Assembly: GCA_013397695.1 (NCBI GenBank)
Contig: VYZI01000121.1
Coordinates: 984,411-1,048,410, forward strand
Direction of reading: 5' to 3'
Origin: Centropus unirufus
Lineage: Eukaryota; Chordata; Aves; Cuculiformes; Centropidae
Length of the DNA stretch: 64,000 nucleotides
Shown here piece by piece: positions 1 through 12,363 of the stretch. Both the position numbers and the translations under genes were made by a program. Below the pieces are notes generated by a model. That model was given only the letters and a program-made list of their open reading frames with translations. It ran no database searches and was not told the DNA's origin. Within the stretch, counting starts at the first letter, position 1; the number at the start of each line of letters is the position of its first letter.

Positions 1-3000
1 TTATTTTTACTTAATATTGCATCTTCTTCCTTTTCAGTTATTATAGACAGTAATATGGAATTAGAAAAACAAGTAAGCTCTGAAGCTTAAAGTCTACAAA
101 TACTGAGCTTAAGCACCTGGTCCCTTTCGTTATCCTATTGAAATAAGTGGGTTTTGCTCTCCTGATCTGCCTGTGCAGCTGGAGTCTTTCCTTCCTGCCC
201 CATGCAGCTCATCAATAGCATAGGGTTTCTCTAGGGCAAGCATGTTGCTTCCAAGTTCTCCCCTGAAAGGCTGAGCATTGTGTGCTGGAGTGGGTTGTGG
301 TGAACTTTATTGGAGTGGTACCATGTCCTTGGGATTTGTGCCAGCACTGGGATAGATTATATGGGGTTTATGGACCCCCTTTCTCCCACCTCGGCTGGGT
401 TTTTGACGAGTAGCCACTGAATCCTCTGCAACTGGAGGCAGAAAGTCGTGGACCCTGGATCTCCAAGACTGATATTGAATGGGTTCCTGGGCTGACTGGT
501 TGGACTCTGCAATTCAGACCAAAGTTTGGTGCTCAGGTTTGAGTACATTGAATTTTCCAATAGAGGAGAGGCAGTTTTAAGGAGCTATAGCATAACGTGA
601 GCTTCCCATAAAGCAAAGTTACTGCTTTCCTTGGAAATCTAGAGCTTGTGCTTCAGAATGGTTGACCCAGGAGCACCTGGGGTTACTGCTGTGGGTCAGG
701 GCAGCGAGGCCAGCTGAGTGCTGTGGAGTTGAAACCTATGAGATTTCCAGGTGATTTGCTGGTAGCCAATGCCACAGAAAGCCCTACATTACCCCAGGAT
801 AACTGACTTTAGTGAAACTTCAACCGGTCTGGCCTGAATTCAAAGTTTATAGTTAAATCTTGTTACTTGCCATGTGATTTGGGTTCCAAATGGATCCAAG
901 TCACACAGCCATAAATGTTTTTCTTCCCCCAATCATTTTCAGCAGTGAATCACTCACAAACCTTTCTGTAGCTCCTATTCCTGTAGAGAGGAAAAGTGGA
1001 GCAGGAGGTATTGATTCAGAGGAGAAATGTGGCTAAAAAGAAGGTTTATGATTTGTGCGAGGGCAAAGGGATGCTCTGCGTTAGGAAATGAAATGGTCAG
1101 TTAGTATAAAGTGTCTCTTTTCACACCTCTAGTTTCTGTGCTGTGCAAAACATACACACATATATATACACATATATACATATATATTTATATATGACCT
1201 CCACCAACCTATTGGTTATAACTCATGGAACAAAGAAGGCAGGGCTGGGCATTCAAGCATGTAGTCCCCTTGTACCTTGGCATCTTTGTGTTTATAGGTC
1301 TTACTCTTTTTACTTTGCTCCTAATAGCAATAAAGTCAAACAAGATCCGGTCTTTTCATAGCATTGCCACTCTCCTAAAACAGAGGGAGGAAGGAAAAAA
1401 AAAGGCAGTTCCAGCACGGAAGAGATGCAGCACACCTGCAAATGACTTCTGGGATCTCAAAGGAAAACCTGAAAGAGAAGGGGAGATATAAGAATTCTTA
1501 AATAAAGCATGGTAAAAGCCACCTTTGTGATTTAGCCTACTGATAGAACATATCTTATGGGCTTTTCTTTAAGTAGCAAATAATTGCCCAAAATGGTACT
1601 TCCTCTATTTTTCCACATTTGAATTAAAATAGAAAATACTGCATAGTTTACAGTCTAGAGTGAAACCTTAGGATAGGGGTTACTGTGGGATGGGATGAAG
1701 GTTTCTTCTGTTGGACAGGTTTGGCCCCTTCTGAAGCTCAGTTTCATCACAGAATCAATATGGCCTTTAAATTAATTTGTATCTTCTCCCTGCCATGTGG
1801 AATGGTACTCACTAATCAGGTTTGGAATTCAAAAAGAAAGATATAATAATTCAAATGCCTGATACCCGCAGCTGAGTTTAACCCCTCATTGTGTTCAGTA
1901 CTCTATGTACTGAGTCCGTGACCCCGAGATGTGGCACTCAGAAAGTGCCAAAAGTGAAATGTTATTGCTGGTTTGGAGATGAAGAATTGTCCAGGGTGCC
2001 TGATCCACCCTATTTAACAGTGGAACAGGGAAAGGGAAATCCATTCTCGGGTGGGAAGGTGACCAGATGGTTTGGTTTGTGAGGAGCTGTGATGGGCCAC
2101 CGTCATTTTGGAGTCTGTCACCGGGCAGTGTTGAAGCTCCGCTTGCTGCTGCGGATTTCCTAGGAATGTGCCTACTACCTTCTGGGATGGCAGTGCCCTC
2201 CCTTTGCAGCAGGAATTCTCCTCCTTTGGGTTCAAAAACCACTCAGAGCCATCAGCACCAAAACCACTTCTGATGCCGGTTTGCCTTTGCTTTGTGTCTG
2301 TTTGCTGTTCTTGAAGCCTTGTGATCGTTCATCCCTTACTGCCTGTCCTGGAAAGGTATTTTTTTTTTTATTGTCTGCCCAGTTTAACCTCAGAGCCACC
2401 CTTAAGTTAGTGATGGGAGAAATGAGTCCCAGGGCTAATGGCAGAAACAGGGAGTACAAGCGCATCAATGAAATAGAGTAAATGGGATGCATAACGTGTA
2501 GTGGGAGATTTGAGGAGGGAAAAGCATGTCAGTAAGGCAACTGGGTGGTTTATTATTTAATAACTTAAAAACAGAAAACATCAGTCAAATTTTCCAGCAC
2601 TTAAATGAAGGAAAAATACCTAAAGCTGGGTCTGAGAGAGTTGCTTTGCGAAATAATTGTATATATGAGAAGACCTCATGTGATTCCCACATGTACAATC
2701 CCATATGTCTGTTCTGTTAAGCTGATTATGGAATACGAGCTTTCATAGCTGAGAGCAGAGGGAGAATTGATTTCTTCCTAGAATGGTGTGGGTATCACTG
2801 CGTTCAAGATAATTAAACATTAGAAATGAAATACGGACAGATCCACCCTGGTGTGTGCACACGGGATCCCACCCGTGGGTGAAACTTTGGGTGCAAGGAG
2901 TGCATGTGTCAGCAGGTGCTGCTTGTGATGACAGAAGGCTGAAGGTTTTCATTTCTATCCAGCGCTGCAGGTATGTGTGCAGGTAACTTGACTCACGTAT

Positions 3001-3180
3001 GGGTCATCCGAAGAGGCTACTTGCTCCTTCCATGCCGGAGCTGTATGGATCTGAATCCCAAGAGATGCTAGCCTAGGTCTGGTATGCCTTGTACATTCAG
3101 TGTAATAATTATTCCAGAGAACTCACTGTGCAAAATGACAAGACAAAGGGGCTATTATTACACATTTAGAAGTAAAAATC
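1..3180. other. Unique non-coding sequence, no gene seen
   Basis: I see no recognisable gene, CR1 copy or structured RNA here. The open frames are short (115 codons or fewer), overlap each other on both strands, and have no recognisable product. The only distinct feature is the AT/CA-rich simple repeat near 1.15 kb, listed separately. The stretch is best read as intergenic or intronic DNA. Confidence 0.6.
1150..1196. repeat. Alternating CA/TA microsatellite
   Basis: A run of alternating purine-pyrimidine dinucleotides (CA then TA units, imperfect) is directly visible. A 72-codon open frame across it, rich in Tyr/Ile/His/Thr, is a by-product of the repeat and is not a gene. Confidence 0.85.
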
Positions 3181-3185
3181 TCTGG

Positions 3186-3404
3186 GCTTGTCTACACTGG
3201 AATAGGCAGAAGTTAATTAGTATTAAACTTAATGATGTGTACATAAGAAACATTAGCTAAACGGCACTGAACCCCGGTGTGGTCACTCTTGCTCATGGTG
3301 AAAGTGGTTTCTTTTCGTTTAAACTTGATTCGCTTCCAGAATAAATTTAGTGGAACCTAATTAAAGCCATTTTGATTGTGAAGGAAGAAGTCCATACAGG
3401 GATC
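3186..3404. mobile_element. Decayed non-autonomous DNA-transposon (MITE-like) relic
   Basis: The left edge reads CTTGTCTACACTGG and the right edge contains GTCCATACAGGGAT. Between them are the phrases AACCCCGGTGTGG and GCTTCCAGAATAAATTTAGTGGAACCTAATTAAAG. This resembles an old interspersed family common in turtles, crocodilians and birds, whose copies start with a TTGTCTACACT-type edge and end with a GTCCACACAGGG-type edge. I do not assign a family name. The copy is diverged and its terminal inverted repeats are no longer perfect. Confidence 0.45.
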
Positions 3405-4440
3405 TAAATTGTTCTCAACTCACTTATTTCAGAAATTAATATGGTTAAATTTTTTTGAGTGCTCTGGGGGAGACAGACCATCTGCCACAAAAATGTTACA
3501 TGCTTTGTCCAAAGTCCACTTTGGGTTTTATCATTCACTTCTTGTAGTATTTAGTTTATTTTTGCCTTAAAATCCGAGCTTCAGGATAAGGTGCTAATTT
3601 CAGCTTTCACAAAATAAAAAAGGCATGATTTGTTGCTGAGAACATCTTTGAGAATATTTAACCCCAAAGGTGTCAATATCAGAATTCAAGTAATTTTAGA
3701 CTAATTTTAATGGTACACTTGCTTTTGAAAGTTCGGGTTTGTAAATGCTGAAAATTACTCAGTACCCTGCAGGGAGGGACGGATATTGAATTCTAGTCAG
3801 TGTCACAACTGGAAATGTAATCTTTGTAAAATTGAGCTCGTGGCTTAGTGCTGAATTATTCCATACGTAGAGGGAAAACAGCTTGGCTGAGCGATATCCC
3901 TGTTTATGGTGACATTCAGTTCAGGGTGGGTTTGAGCCTGTCCAAGTCCAGCTGAAACTCCCAAACGTGAGCACACAGAGGGAACAGAGTCCAGAGCATT
4001 TGGAAGCTTGGGTTAAAGTAAAAAAAAAAAAAAAGAGTTCATCACATGGCTTAATGTGGAAATGAAGTGGGGTCCACAGAGACTCTGGGCTACAGAAAGG
4101 TGGTAAACTGCGGTCCCTTTCCATTAACCCATCCCTTGAGGCTTAGAGGTAACATGGACCTCTCCAACGTGAGCTAAGGGGCAGCAGGACAGCCTGGTGG
4201 CACACAGGACGTGGCAATGAATGCCCCTTGGCTGCAATTACATCATAGAAATGTGTAAGTCCGTGTGATGGTTTTGCTGTTACTGCTGTATTTGGTAATG
4301 GAGGTACTTGACAGACGTGTGATGGGTGGAGGTAGAATAATTTTATATAGGCTGGGACCCAGAAAAGCACAAGTCTGTTGAGTATCATTTCTCCTTGTGC
4401 TGCTGGCTTCTTCTGTAAGCGTGAGGGGCAAGTAATTTAA
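3405..4440. other. Unique non-coding sequence
   Basis: Nothing is recognisable apart from a 15-base A run near 4020-4034. There is no open frame of interest and no repeat family I can name. Confidence 0.5.
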
Positions 4441-4570
4441 GAGCTCTGTGTGTCTCAGTTTCTTCACCTGTCAGTTGGGGGAATTACTTCACAGGGGGAT
4501 TGGAAGTATCATTATAATGATACTTGCAATATGCTTTCATATGCGAGGTAGAAGTGGGAGCGTTAACGTG
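4441..4570 (+). mobile_element. MIR-type SINE relic containing a perfect palindrome
   Basis: The segment carries the diagnostic MIR phrase (CTCAGTTTCTTCACCTGT, compare CTCAGTTTCCTCATCTGT). It continues in the order expected for the MIR body, through a GGGG-GAATTACTTCACAGGG stretch. A perfect 22-bp palindrome sits at 4504-4525, within the part that should align to the body of the SINE. MIR copies are old and scarce in bird genomes, so divergence is expected. Confidence 0.6.
4504..4525. repeat. Perfect 22-bp palindrome
   Basis: The half-site AAGTATCATTA is followed immediately by its exact reverse complement with no spacer, and symmetry stops at the next base on each side. It could be extruded as a short cruciform or bound by a dimeric protein, but it may have arisen by chance mutation of the surrounding SINE relic. 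Confidence 0.9.
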
Positions 4571-5914
4571 AACAAGAGAGAAAGAAAAAAGTAGGTTAGC
4601 TTGTCTGAGCTTGTCATGCTTCTACTGTGTCAGCAAACTCAGGGAGACAAGAGAAAGGGAAGGAAGAGAGATCAAAAGAATACATTAAATTAAAAAGTAA
4701 ACAGAGAAAGTTAAACTTAAAGTGGCAAGTAAGGAGTTGCATAGGACCTGTTCTATGCTTAGCTGCATTAACCTTACTTTTCCGTATTTGCCAAGATCTT
4801 TGTCATGAACAACAGGCCACCAAAAATCACAAGGCGATCCCTGTGTCTACCATAGGATCTTGAGCTCCTATCGGTGCTCATGAGCTGGTCAAGCTGAGGT
4901 TGCTCTGCATGTGAACAAGGGCCTTTTGAGGAGACCAGGGTTGGTTTTTTTTTTTTCCCCTGGTGATGGAGAAAGCGAGGATTCCTTTCCCAGGACTGGT
5001 GTGGGACACAGTGAGCTCAGATGCTTGGAGAGCTTCCCTTTGCTATCTGTAACATTATCCATATTTGGGTTTTGTGGCTCATTAGGAGGTGTCGTGCAGC
5101 AGTGGTGGTGATGGCAGCAATAAGTTAAGGGTTGTTACAGGAGGTCCCTGCCTTGTACTTTGTCACTGGTAGCAAGTGGCGCATGCTCAGAGGAAGAGTC
5201 TAAATGTGTAGCTCATGTGTCCTTCCAACTCCTAGCAATCCATACTTTATGGACTCCCTAAGGCATTGGCTGCATCTGGTGTGGTGTATAAGGAAAATGT
5301 TGATCTTCATGTATTCTTATTTCTGTCACAGATGTGAGAGAGTTAATTTACCTGCCTCTGCTTGCAGTTGTTCTCTGAATGCTGCTACAGCTGCACAAAG
5401 CAGCAGTGGTGGGAAACAGCTTCCAGAGTCTGCATTTTTTAGCTCCTTCTTTGTTGCAGTGGGGATTCTCCATGTGGGATAGCTGTTTCCTCTGAGCCTT
5501 GTCAACACGTTCACACTAGGTTGGGCTTCTGCACAGAGTTTCCCTCGGCTTCAAAGCCCATGTGTAAGGAAGGCAGCTCTGTAATGTGGTGCTGTTGTGC
5601 ATCGTGTTGAGGTAGTTCAGGAAGTGATGCTGTCTCCTCTTGGAGGGTAGATCAGGCAGATCGATTTGCTGCCTCGTCCTTTGTGTTCCTGCAATATGGA
5701 TTCATTTTTGGAAGCTGTGAACACGGGTTACAGTCCTTCAGAGATGCTGTTCTTTGACTTCTTTGGACAAACAGGCCACTGAAGTGCTCTCGCAGCTCTT
5801 TGAACACAAGGAAGAGACACGATCTTTCCTCTTTTGTCCTTTCCTCACTCTGTTTGCTTTGCAGGTGCACTCTCTTGGGTAGTCAAGATGACCAGGAGCA
5901 ATTTTGAACTGTGT
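4571..5914. other. Unique non-coding sequence
   Basis: No gene or named repeat is recognised. Open frames of about 90 codons or fewer on both strands have no recognisable product. A pyrimidine-rich tract ending in CAG just before 5864 resembles a splice acceptor, but no plausible donor follows and a CR1 begins about 50 bp downstream. Confidence 0.5.
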
Positions 5915-6211
5915 GAGGTGGGTGTTGGTCTCTTCTCCCAAGTAACGAGCAATAGAATAAGAGGAAATGACCTCAAGTTGTGCCAAAGGAGGTTTAGATG
6001 GGATAATAGGAAAAAATTCTTTACTGAAACCATGGTGAAGCTCTGGAAGAGACTGCCCAGGGCAGTGGTAGAGTCAACCATCCCTGGAGAGGTTCAAGAA
6101 GTGTATAGATATGGCACTTAGGGACATGATTTAGTAGGCACAGGGGTGTTGGGCTGATGCTTGGACTGAATAAGCTTAGAGGTCTTTTCCATCCTTAACG
6201 ATTCTATGATC
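5915..6211 (+). mobile_element. CR1 LINE, 3'-terminal fragment
   Basis: About 300 bp collinear with the avian CR1 3' end. It starts in the GAGGTGGGTGTTGGTCTCTTCTCCCAAG segment, passes through GCCCAGGGCAGTGGTAGAGTC and CCATCCCTGGAGAGGTTCAAG, and ends in TTAGAGGTCTTTTCCATCC and ATTCTATGAT. It is 5'-truncated, as most CR1 copies are. The GGCACTTAGGGACATGATTTAGTAGGCA block places it in the subgroup whose tail ends GAGGTCTTTTCCAACCTTAATG. Confidence 0.95.
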
Positions 6212-7984
6212 AATCTGTTCTGTCTGATCATTAAATAGGTCCTAGAAGTCTTCATGTGTGGTTCTATAATATGGCAAACTTTCCGTATAGAGTGAGACGA
6301 ACAAAAAGCACGTAGGGAAAAAGTTCTTGACAGTATATGAAGGGTTAATTACATTTTTACAGAATTATAGGTCAAACTCTAGGCTGCCAAAAGCAATCAT
6401 ATGAGATGTAATCATCTTTAACTGTATCAGGTCAGAAAAGATGAAAGATTGTTTTTCTGCCTTTGAAGAATGGGAATATCTTTTTCCATATCCACTTCAA
6501 CCTGTTTTACTGTAACAGATTCTGGATCCACTCAGCTAAATCATCATAAGCAGATTTTGATGGAAACAAATTGAACCACATACCTTATCCTAAAACTGTG
6601 CTTTTTGCACTTTCAGCAGCTGGGTGGGTTTTGCAGAAGTGGTGCTCAATTTGCATCCTAAGCCTTCTCAGACTGCCTTATCTGAGGCAAAACTGGACTA
6701 CTTGGAACCCTGGACTGTATGGTATAATCTTATTTTTGCACACGGTCAGACTGTTTTGCCATGTGTCATCTGAAATGCACCCTTCCTTTTTGAAAGCCAC
6801 AAATAACCACGAACTTCTGCTAAAGTGCTGAAGAAGAGTAAGTGTTCAAATGGACTGATGAGTAAATGAGTGTGGCAGGAATGCAGCAGAAACCCCTTGG
6901 AAAACAAAGGGGAAGATGGCATCTGTCAGGGACCTTATTAATGTATCCCAGCGAACTGAACTGAAAACCACCTATACTGAGTTAACACAACCTAGTGCAG
7001 GGAAGCCATCCATGCTATATGCGGAGAGCAGGACTTGGAGCACAGAGTTCTCAAAGATATTAGGAACAGAGCATGGGAAGTGCTCTTGGCATTGCGATCT
7101 GCAAAATTTTGCAGCGTGGGGGAGAGGAGGAAGGCAGCAGAAACATCAAGTTGCCTTATGGCATTTTATGTGTCACTGGCAAAGAAATGAGGTAGGGGAA
7201 GGAAGGCAGCTCTCTGTATTTATGTTTTAATACAAATTGAGCCACTTGTATATGTGGTAGGCAGAACCTCTTAGACAAATTTACATAGTGGTGGTGTTAA
7301 GGATCTGGATAAGGTCTGTCGAGAGGTAACAGCGATGAAGTATATCTGCTTACCCTGCAAGCCATCTCGTGAAGATGTCAGACCTTTGTCAGTTGAACAG
7401 TCTGGTTCTTCTTTAAAAGTCTTTTATTCTCTTCTGTGCTTTTGTGCAAACCAAATAGCAGCCACTTTCCATTTCGCTAGTGGTACCTAAACTGTAAGGA
7501 AGGCTGGCCACTAGCCAATTCATTTAATTCTCTGGAATAATAGTTTGATCTCTAATGAATAGACTGGCTTTAAATCTCCCTATTCAATTGTGGTGGCACT
7601 CCTGAAGTTGACAGGTACTTACAAGACTCTGAGGAAAGGTCATTTGGTGGGTGTTAATTGCATTGATTTGTCCAGAGAACTTTCTAGTCATTCCTGTGCT
7701 CTGAAGGCTAAAAAATGACAAAAAACTAGGCCAAAAAATGAATTATTTTTTCATATTTGCTTCAGAAGTCACAAATAATCCATTCTTGGTAAGCAATTCC
7801 GTTCTTTTCGCCGATGACTCTGTGTAGCCAGCATTACTTGCATTGGTGTCCAATTATTTGTATTGGTAATGCAGCAGATGAACCTGGGGTTCTATCAGAG
7901 CAGTTTGGCAAGCATATCCAGAGCCATTTTACGGCCCTAAGAGCCTGGAATGCTGAGAGGAGGAAGGAAACAAGCAGGATGGAT
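6212..7984. other. Unique non-coding sequence
   Basis: No gene or recognised repeat. Open frames of 86 and 104 codons on the plus strand (6571-6831, 6916-7230) have no recognisable domain and no splice support. I treat them as chance. Confidence 0.5.
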
Positions 7985-8075
7985 TGTTTTTCTCTCCTAC
8001 AGATGGGAAAAGATTCCATGATTCGCCCAGGCTCACACAGGGTCTGTGGCAGAGTTGGTAACAACAAAATACCTT
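7985..8075 (-). mobile_element. MIR-type SINE relic
   Basis: The plus strand carries ACAGATGGGAAAAGATTCCATGATTCGCCCAGGCTCACACAGGGTCTGTGGCAGAG. This is the reverse complement of the MIR segment running from the GCCAC...GTGTGACC region to CCTCATCTGT. It is diverged. Confidence 0.5.
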
Positions 8076-8279
8076 GAGGGGTAGGACAGTGTCAACACTG
8101 TAGGACTGTCTTGATGCCTTTGTGCTGGTTCTTTTGTATGTATCCTAGAGACATACTTTATATAGAAGTGTGCTGCTTCATAGCACTGTCTCCATGGATT
8201 TGCTTGTGAGTACATGATTTTATATTTTTACATCTCTGCCAAATATAGCGGAATTCGGCTTCATGGTTAGAATCATCTT

Positions 8280-8335
8280 GCTCTGAGCTGGGAAACTGAG
8301 GCACAGAACAAGGAGAGGACTTGTCCTGGACACCG
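8280..8335 (-). mobile_element. MIR-type SINE core fragment
   Basis: The phrase GCTGGGAAACTGAGGCACAGA is the reverse complement of the most conserved MIR motif, and CAAGGAGAGGACTTGTCCTGGACACC follows in MIR order. The match is short, so a partial and degraded copy is the safest call. Confidence 0.5.
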
Positions 8336-11300
8336 GATAGACGTACTAATCTGCATGCTCGTTGGGACTGTCTTGCATGGAGCTGGAGTTACTCTGCTAT
8401 TGCTAGATTTATTGCTCACTTCGTCCTTCTTTCCCTGTACCGATAAATCAAATGCTCCTGTTTTCTTCCTGAAGCTGGAACTTAAAGGGACTTCAAAGCA
8501 ATCTGAGGAAGGAGTCTTGTAGTACAAAAACTGGCTGTATGAATACTCTGTTCCATTTAAATAAGAACCAAGAGCAATGGCAAAGTTATATTTCCTGCAA
8601 CTTTAATTTACTTTCAACTGCAACCACTCCCAGGAGTTGCCAGTCACATACATCAAGAACTGGCTTCTCGATGCCCAGAACAGGAAAGCCTGGAGTGATT
8701 TGGACATTTCTTAATCCATGCTACTAGAGAATGGCTCCTACCTGCTAGAAATGGCTAAGAATGAGCTTAAATCACAGTTTTGGACCATGTTCTGTTTTTT
8801 AATTTGTAACTTTTTTTTTCTGCAGGGCAAGGGATGAAGGAGATTAAAACAGAGTATAATCAGTAAAAGCACTTCTTCCATGACCATTTCTGGCTAGATG
8901 ACTTGTATCATCTGGAAGAAAGGGAGGATGAGAAGGAGTATGAAGATGTTGGAGGAGGAAAACCTCATCAGCCTTTGTGCAGGACATAGCAGCAGGGACT
9001 GGGGAAAGAGCAGGGCAGAATTAGAAACCTGTTTGCAAATGCAAAGCTCCACTTCTTCTTACGATTACTCTTGCGAAGCTGAATGCCTATGAGCAAGAGG
9101 GTGGCATACTGTTAGAAATATGGCATTGAGATGGTGCTCTTCAACACTGAAAATGCAAGGCTGAGTAAAAGATCTTTTATCAGAACTATCACCATAGCAA
9201 AGTCCTTGAGCTCTGTGGATCAGCCTTTGCAAGGATGGTGGCACCGAGGACGACATGGAAATCGGGGCAACAGAAGGGAAGAAAGGGTTTGAATATCGTA
9301 GGGTGAAAGCTAAGTCTGAGAGGGTGTAGGAAGCTACCAGAATAGGGATGTGCCTGGACCTGCAGGTGAGACTGGGAAGTTTGAACCTGGAGAATAATGC
9401 AGGAGAAAGTCAATGAAGCAAGGAGTGCTGTGGTCAGAGTGGACCATGAAATGAATGGGAACATTTTCCACTGTAGATAAGAGAAGAGCATGCCCGAGGT
9501 GAAGAGTTCTCAGCCCAGGGAAGTTATTTAGTGTCTGAATTCCTGGCGACTGGCCTGAGGACATTGTTAAGAAAGGAATGAAGTCAAGTGTGGACCCCCA
9601 CTATGACTTGGCTGAATGATATTTAATATTTAAGCCTTTTAAAGTGGAGAGAACTGCGTAGGAACATCCCTTAAGGTGGAAAGATCACAACCCCTATTCA
9701 TGAACTGTGTGCGTTCTCCATGATTTTTGTTCAATGTTGTACCAGGAAATTAGCTTTGTCTGAAAAGAGGCTTTGGAGAATTGACCCTTTCCAGGTGACA
9801 TAAAATCCTAATCACTTCTCTCTCACTTTTTTACTGAGTGTGTTTTTACTTCTTGCTTTGGTTTGGTCGCATCCAGGGATTCCAGAGTGCATGACTCAGG
9901 TGGTGCAGTGTGAAGCTGATCAAATTCAAAATGCCTGGCTGCTTCTTTTGTTTCTCTAGCAGTTTTACTTCCCAGAGGACAAAGCATTCTGTGTTATCCC
10001 TGTTTGATAGAGGGAAGTGAAGGACTGGAGAAAATGAGAGTGTGAATGAAAGTGTGGACAAAACTGAAGCAAGGTCTCACCTGGACAGATTAAAATCGGT
10101 TAGACTGCAGCATTTTGGAAAGTCTATTCTGGAAACAGATCAATTTAGAAATCAGACTGTATTGGAAACTGAAGTTTTTTTTGTAAGGAAACCAAATCTT
10201 ACTCCAAAGATGACTGAAGTCACTGGAATATCTTCCATTGCTTTCAGTGGGAGCATATCTCTATTTAAGAGTGGCTGGTAATACGCAAGATAGCACCTGA
10301 TGAACTGTTTCCCTTTGCAGTCCTAAGGCTCTGCAATTAATACTGCTCTTCACCTAAGCCTGATCAGCTGGAGATTTTCATACAGAAAAGGGTCAACTGT
10401 CTTCTGTTTGAAGGAGAGAGGAAGAAATGGAGTTGAGGGTAAATTGCTGCAACAGGCAGCACAAAAGTGAAAGAAAGAGGAAGCAGAGCATATTTACTTC
10501 TCACCTGCTATGAATTATCCTGCAGCACAAGGGCAGCAGAACGCGGTGAGGAGGAGGAATGGTGCAGCTGGGAACAAAAGGCTTCTCTGTCTCAAAACGC
10601 TGTGCACCAAGGTGGAAACTGTGCTGGCGCAGTGGCTGCTTCGCAGGGTTTTGGTTTCACCAGACAGACACAAACCATTGCAGGGTTCGGAACGGCCAGC
10701 CCACAAGTCTGGGAGATCTTTTGCTCCCTAAAAACACTCAGGCTGTGTCCTGCTCGTGCTGGTCAGCCTTTGGCTTGCAGTCTAATGTTACAGTTGTACC
10801 AGAACTCATTCCATATTGGCGTTTGATCCTGGGAGAAAGGGAAAAATCTGGTCAATGCGGTTCTCATTAGCCAAAAAAAGCTGTAACATGCTGGAGTCAT
10901 TAGTAGTTTGTTGATTGAGTTAACCGTGCAAGGAGGGCTGCAATTGATCATCCGCATTCTCATTCAATATGCCGCAGTCTAGGAGTTTGTTATCAAACTA
11001 TTTGGAGGACATGAGGAATCTTGGTTTCAGCCAGCAGCACTGGTTTCAAAATATCTTTTGGCTTAAAGCTCAAACTGTATAATTAATATCAGAGATGGAA
11101 CGGAGGTGTAACATAAAAATAATCTTTAGCAAAAGTGTTACCATGCAGGGTCTTTTTTTTCAGCTCAACACAGGGAGAGAAATTGGGGCTGAAACTTGAA
11201 TCCAAATCTAAAATTTCTTAGGGCTTCAAGAGGCAAGGGAAGTGGTGAGGGTCTGCGGCTGGAGGATTTCCCTTTGGAACTGTCTAGTGGGTATTTGAAG

Positions 11301-11831
11301 GAAGGAAGCAAGCATTGCTTTACTTCATTTAAAGATAATGAGGTATAGTAAACCCTAACCAAATGTCAAATTCATCTTTGCATGGCTCGTATGATAGTCA
11401 ATAAGTTAAAAAGATACTTATAGAGAGAGGTGTTTTAATTTTGCTTTCAAGAAATGGGTGAACAGGAGTTGCTGAAGAGCATTACCTTGAATATATATCA
11501 TGATCACTTTAAACCTTGTCTATGTCGTTCAGCTTTTGAAATGCTGAAGATCACATCTTGAGGGAATTTGTTAGAGCCTTTGAAGTATTTTTATGTTAGG
11601 CCCCTATGGCAGAAGATTGTACAGATCAAGAAAGTACCAAGTAGATTTATTCACAGAAAATGCATTTAAATTACCCAGCTATAGGGGCACACATTCTTCA
11701 TTTATAGCCTGATGTCTGGTCTCTGAAATTCTCCCAAGAACTGAGGTCATAGGATTTGAAAATGAGCTTCTGTACACCATACTTCTGGCCTTTCAGATGT
11801 AACTTGGTCTGTGCTGTGTGGTAAATTGGAC
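8336..11831. other. Unique non-coding sequence with one possible palindromic repeat relic
   Basis: No gene is recognised. Around 10188-10265 the phrases AATCTTACTCC and TGACTGAAGTCACTGG, and TTTCAGTGGGAGC, resemble the palindromic amniote repeats described at 19753 and 38365, but the match is weak. Open frames of 119 and 103 codons near 10.5-10.87 kb overlap in three frames and lack homology that I can recognise. A strong polypyrimidine tract ends in CAG at 8825 with no clear downstream donor. Confidence 0.45.
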
Positions 11832-12363
11832 GGAATTCAGAGAAGAGCAACAAAAACGATTTAGAGGGTAGAGAAACTGATTTACATGGATAGATTAAAA
11901 GCATTACAAATTTGGAGCTTGGTGAAGCAAAGGCTACTGCAAGTCTTTGGGAGTTTCTCGAGACAGGGATGCAGCTTCAAAATCCTCAGTCTTGTCTGAA
12001 ACTGTTTTTGTTTGTGTGTTTGTTTTAAGGCAAAGTTGTTTTAGAGTAATATCCTCATCTCGTGTAACTCACTAATAGCCAGTGACAACAATAGAGTGAA
12101 GGGTTTCTGTGTCAGGGTACGCTGTCTAGAAACATGGCCCTTACACTTAAAAACTGCTGACAGCAGGTGTGGAAGCAGTAGTTTAGGAAGGCAACAAATG
12201 TTTTAATTCCTGCAAGTGGTGGTCTCCATTCCTGGAGGTGTTCAAAAAGCGTGTAGAGGTGGCACTTTGGGATGCAGTTTAGCAGGGACAATGGGGTTGT
12301 TGATGGTTGGACTTTTGATGATCTTAGAGGTCTTTTCCTACTTTAATGATCCTATGATTCTAC
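11832..12363 (+). mobile_element. CR1 LINE fragment, two recognisable parts
   Basis: The left part (11832-11936) matches the CR1 block with GAAGAGCAACAAAAACGATT, TAGAGAAACTGATTTACATG and TTGGTGAAGCAAAGGCTA. The right part (about 12210-12363) matches the CR1 3' end with CCATTCCTGGAGGTGTTCAAAAAGCGTGTAGAGGTGGCACTT, then GATGATCTTAGAGGTCTTTTCC and a CCTATGATTCTA tail. The 270 bp between them fit poorly, so the middle is either very diverged or replaced by unrelated sequence. Confidence 0.85.
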
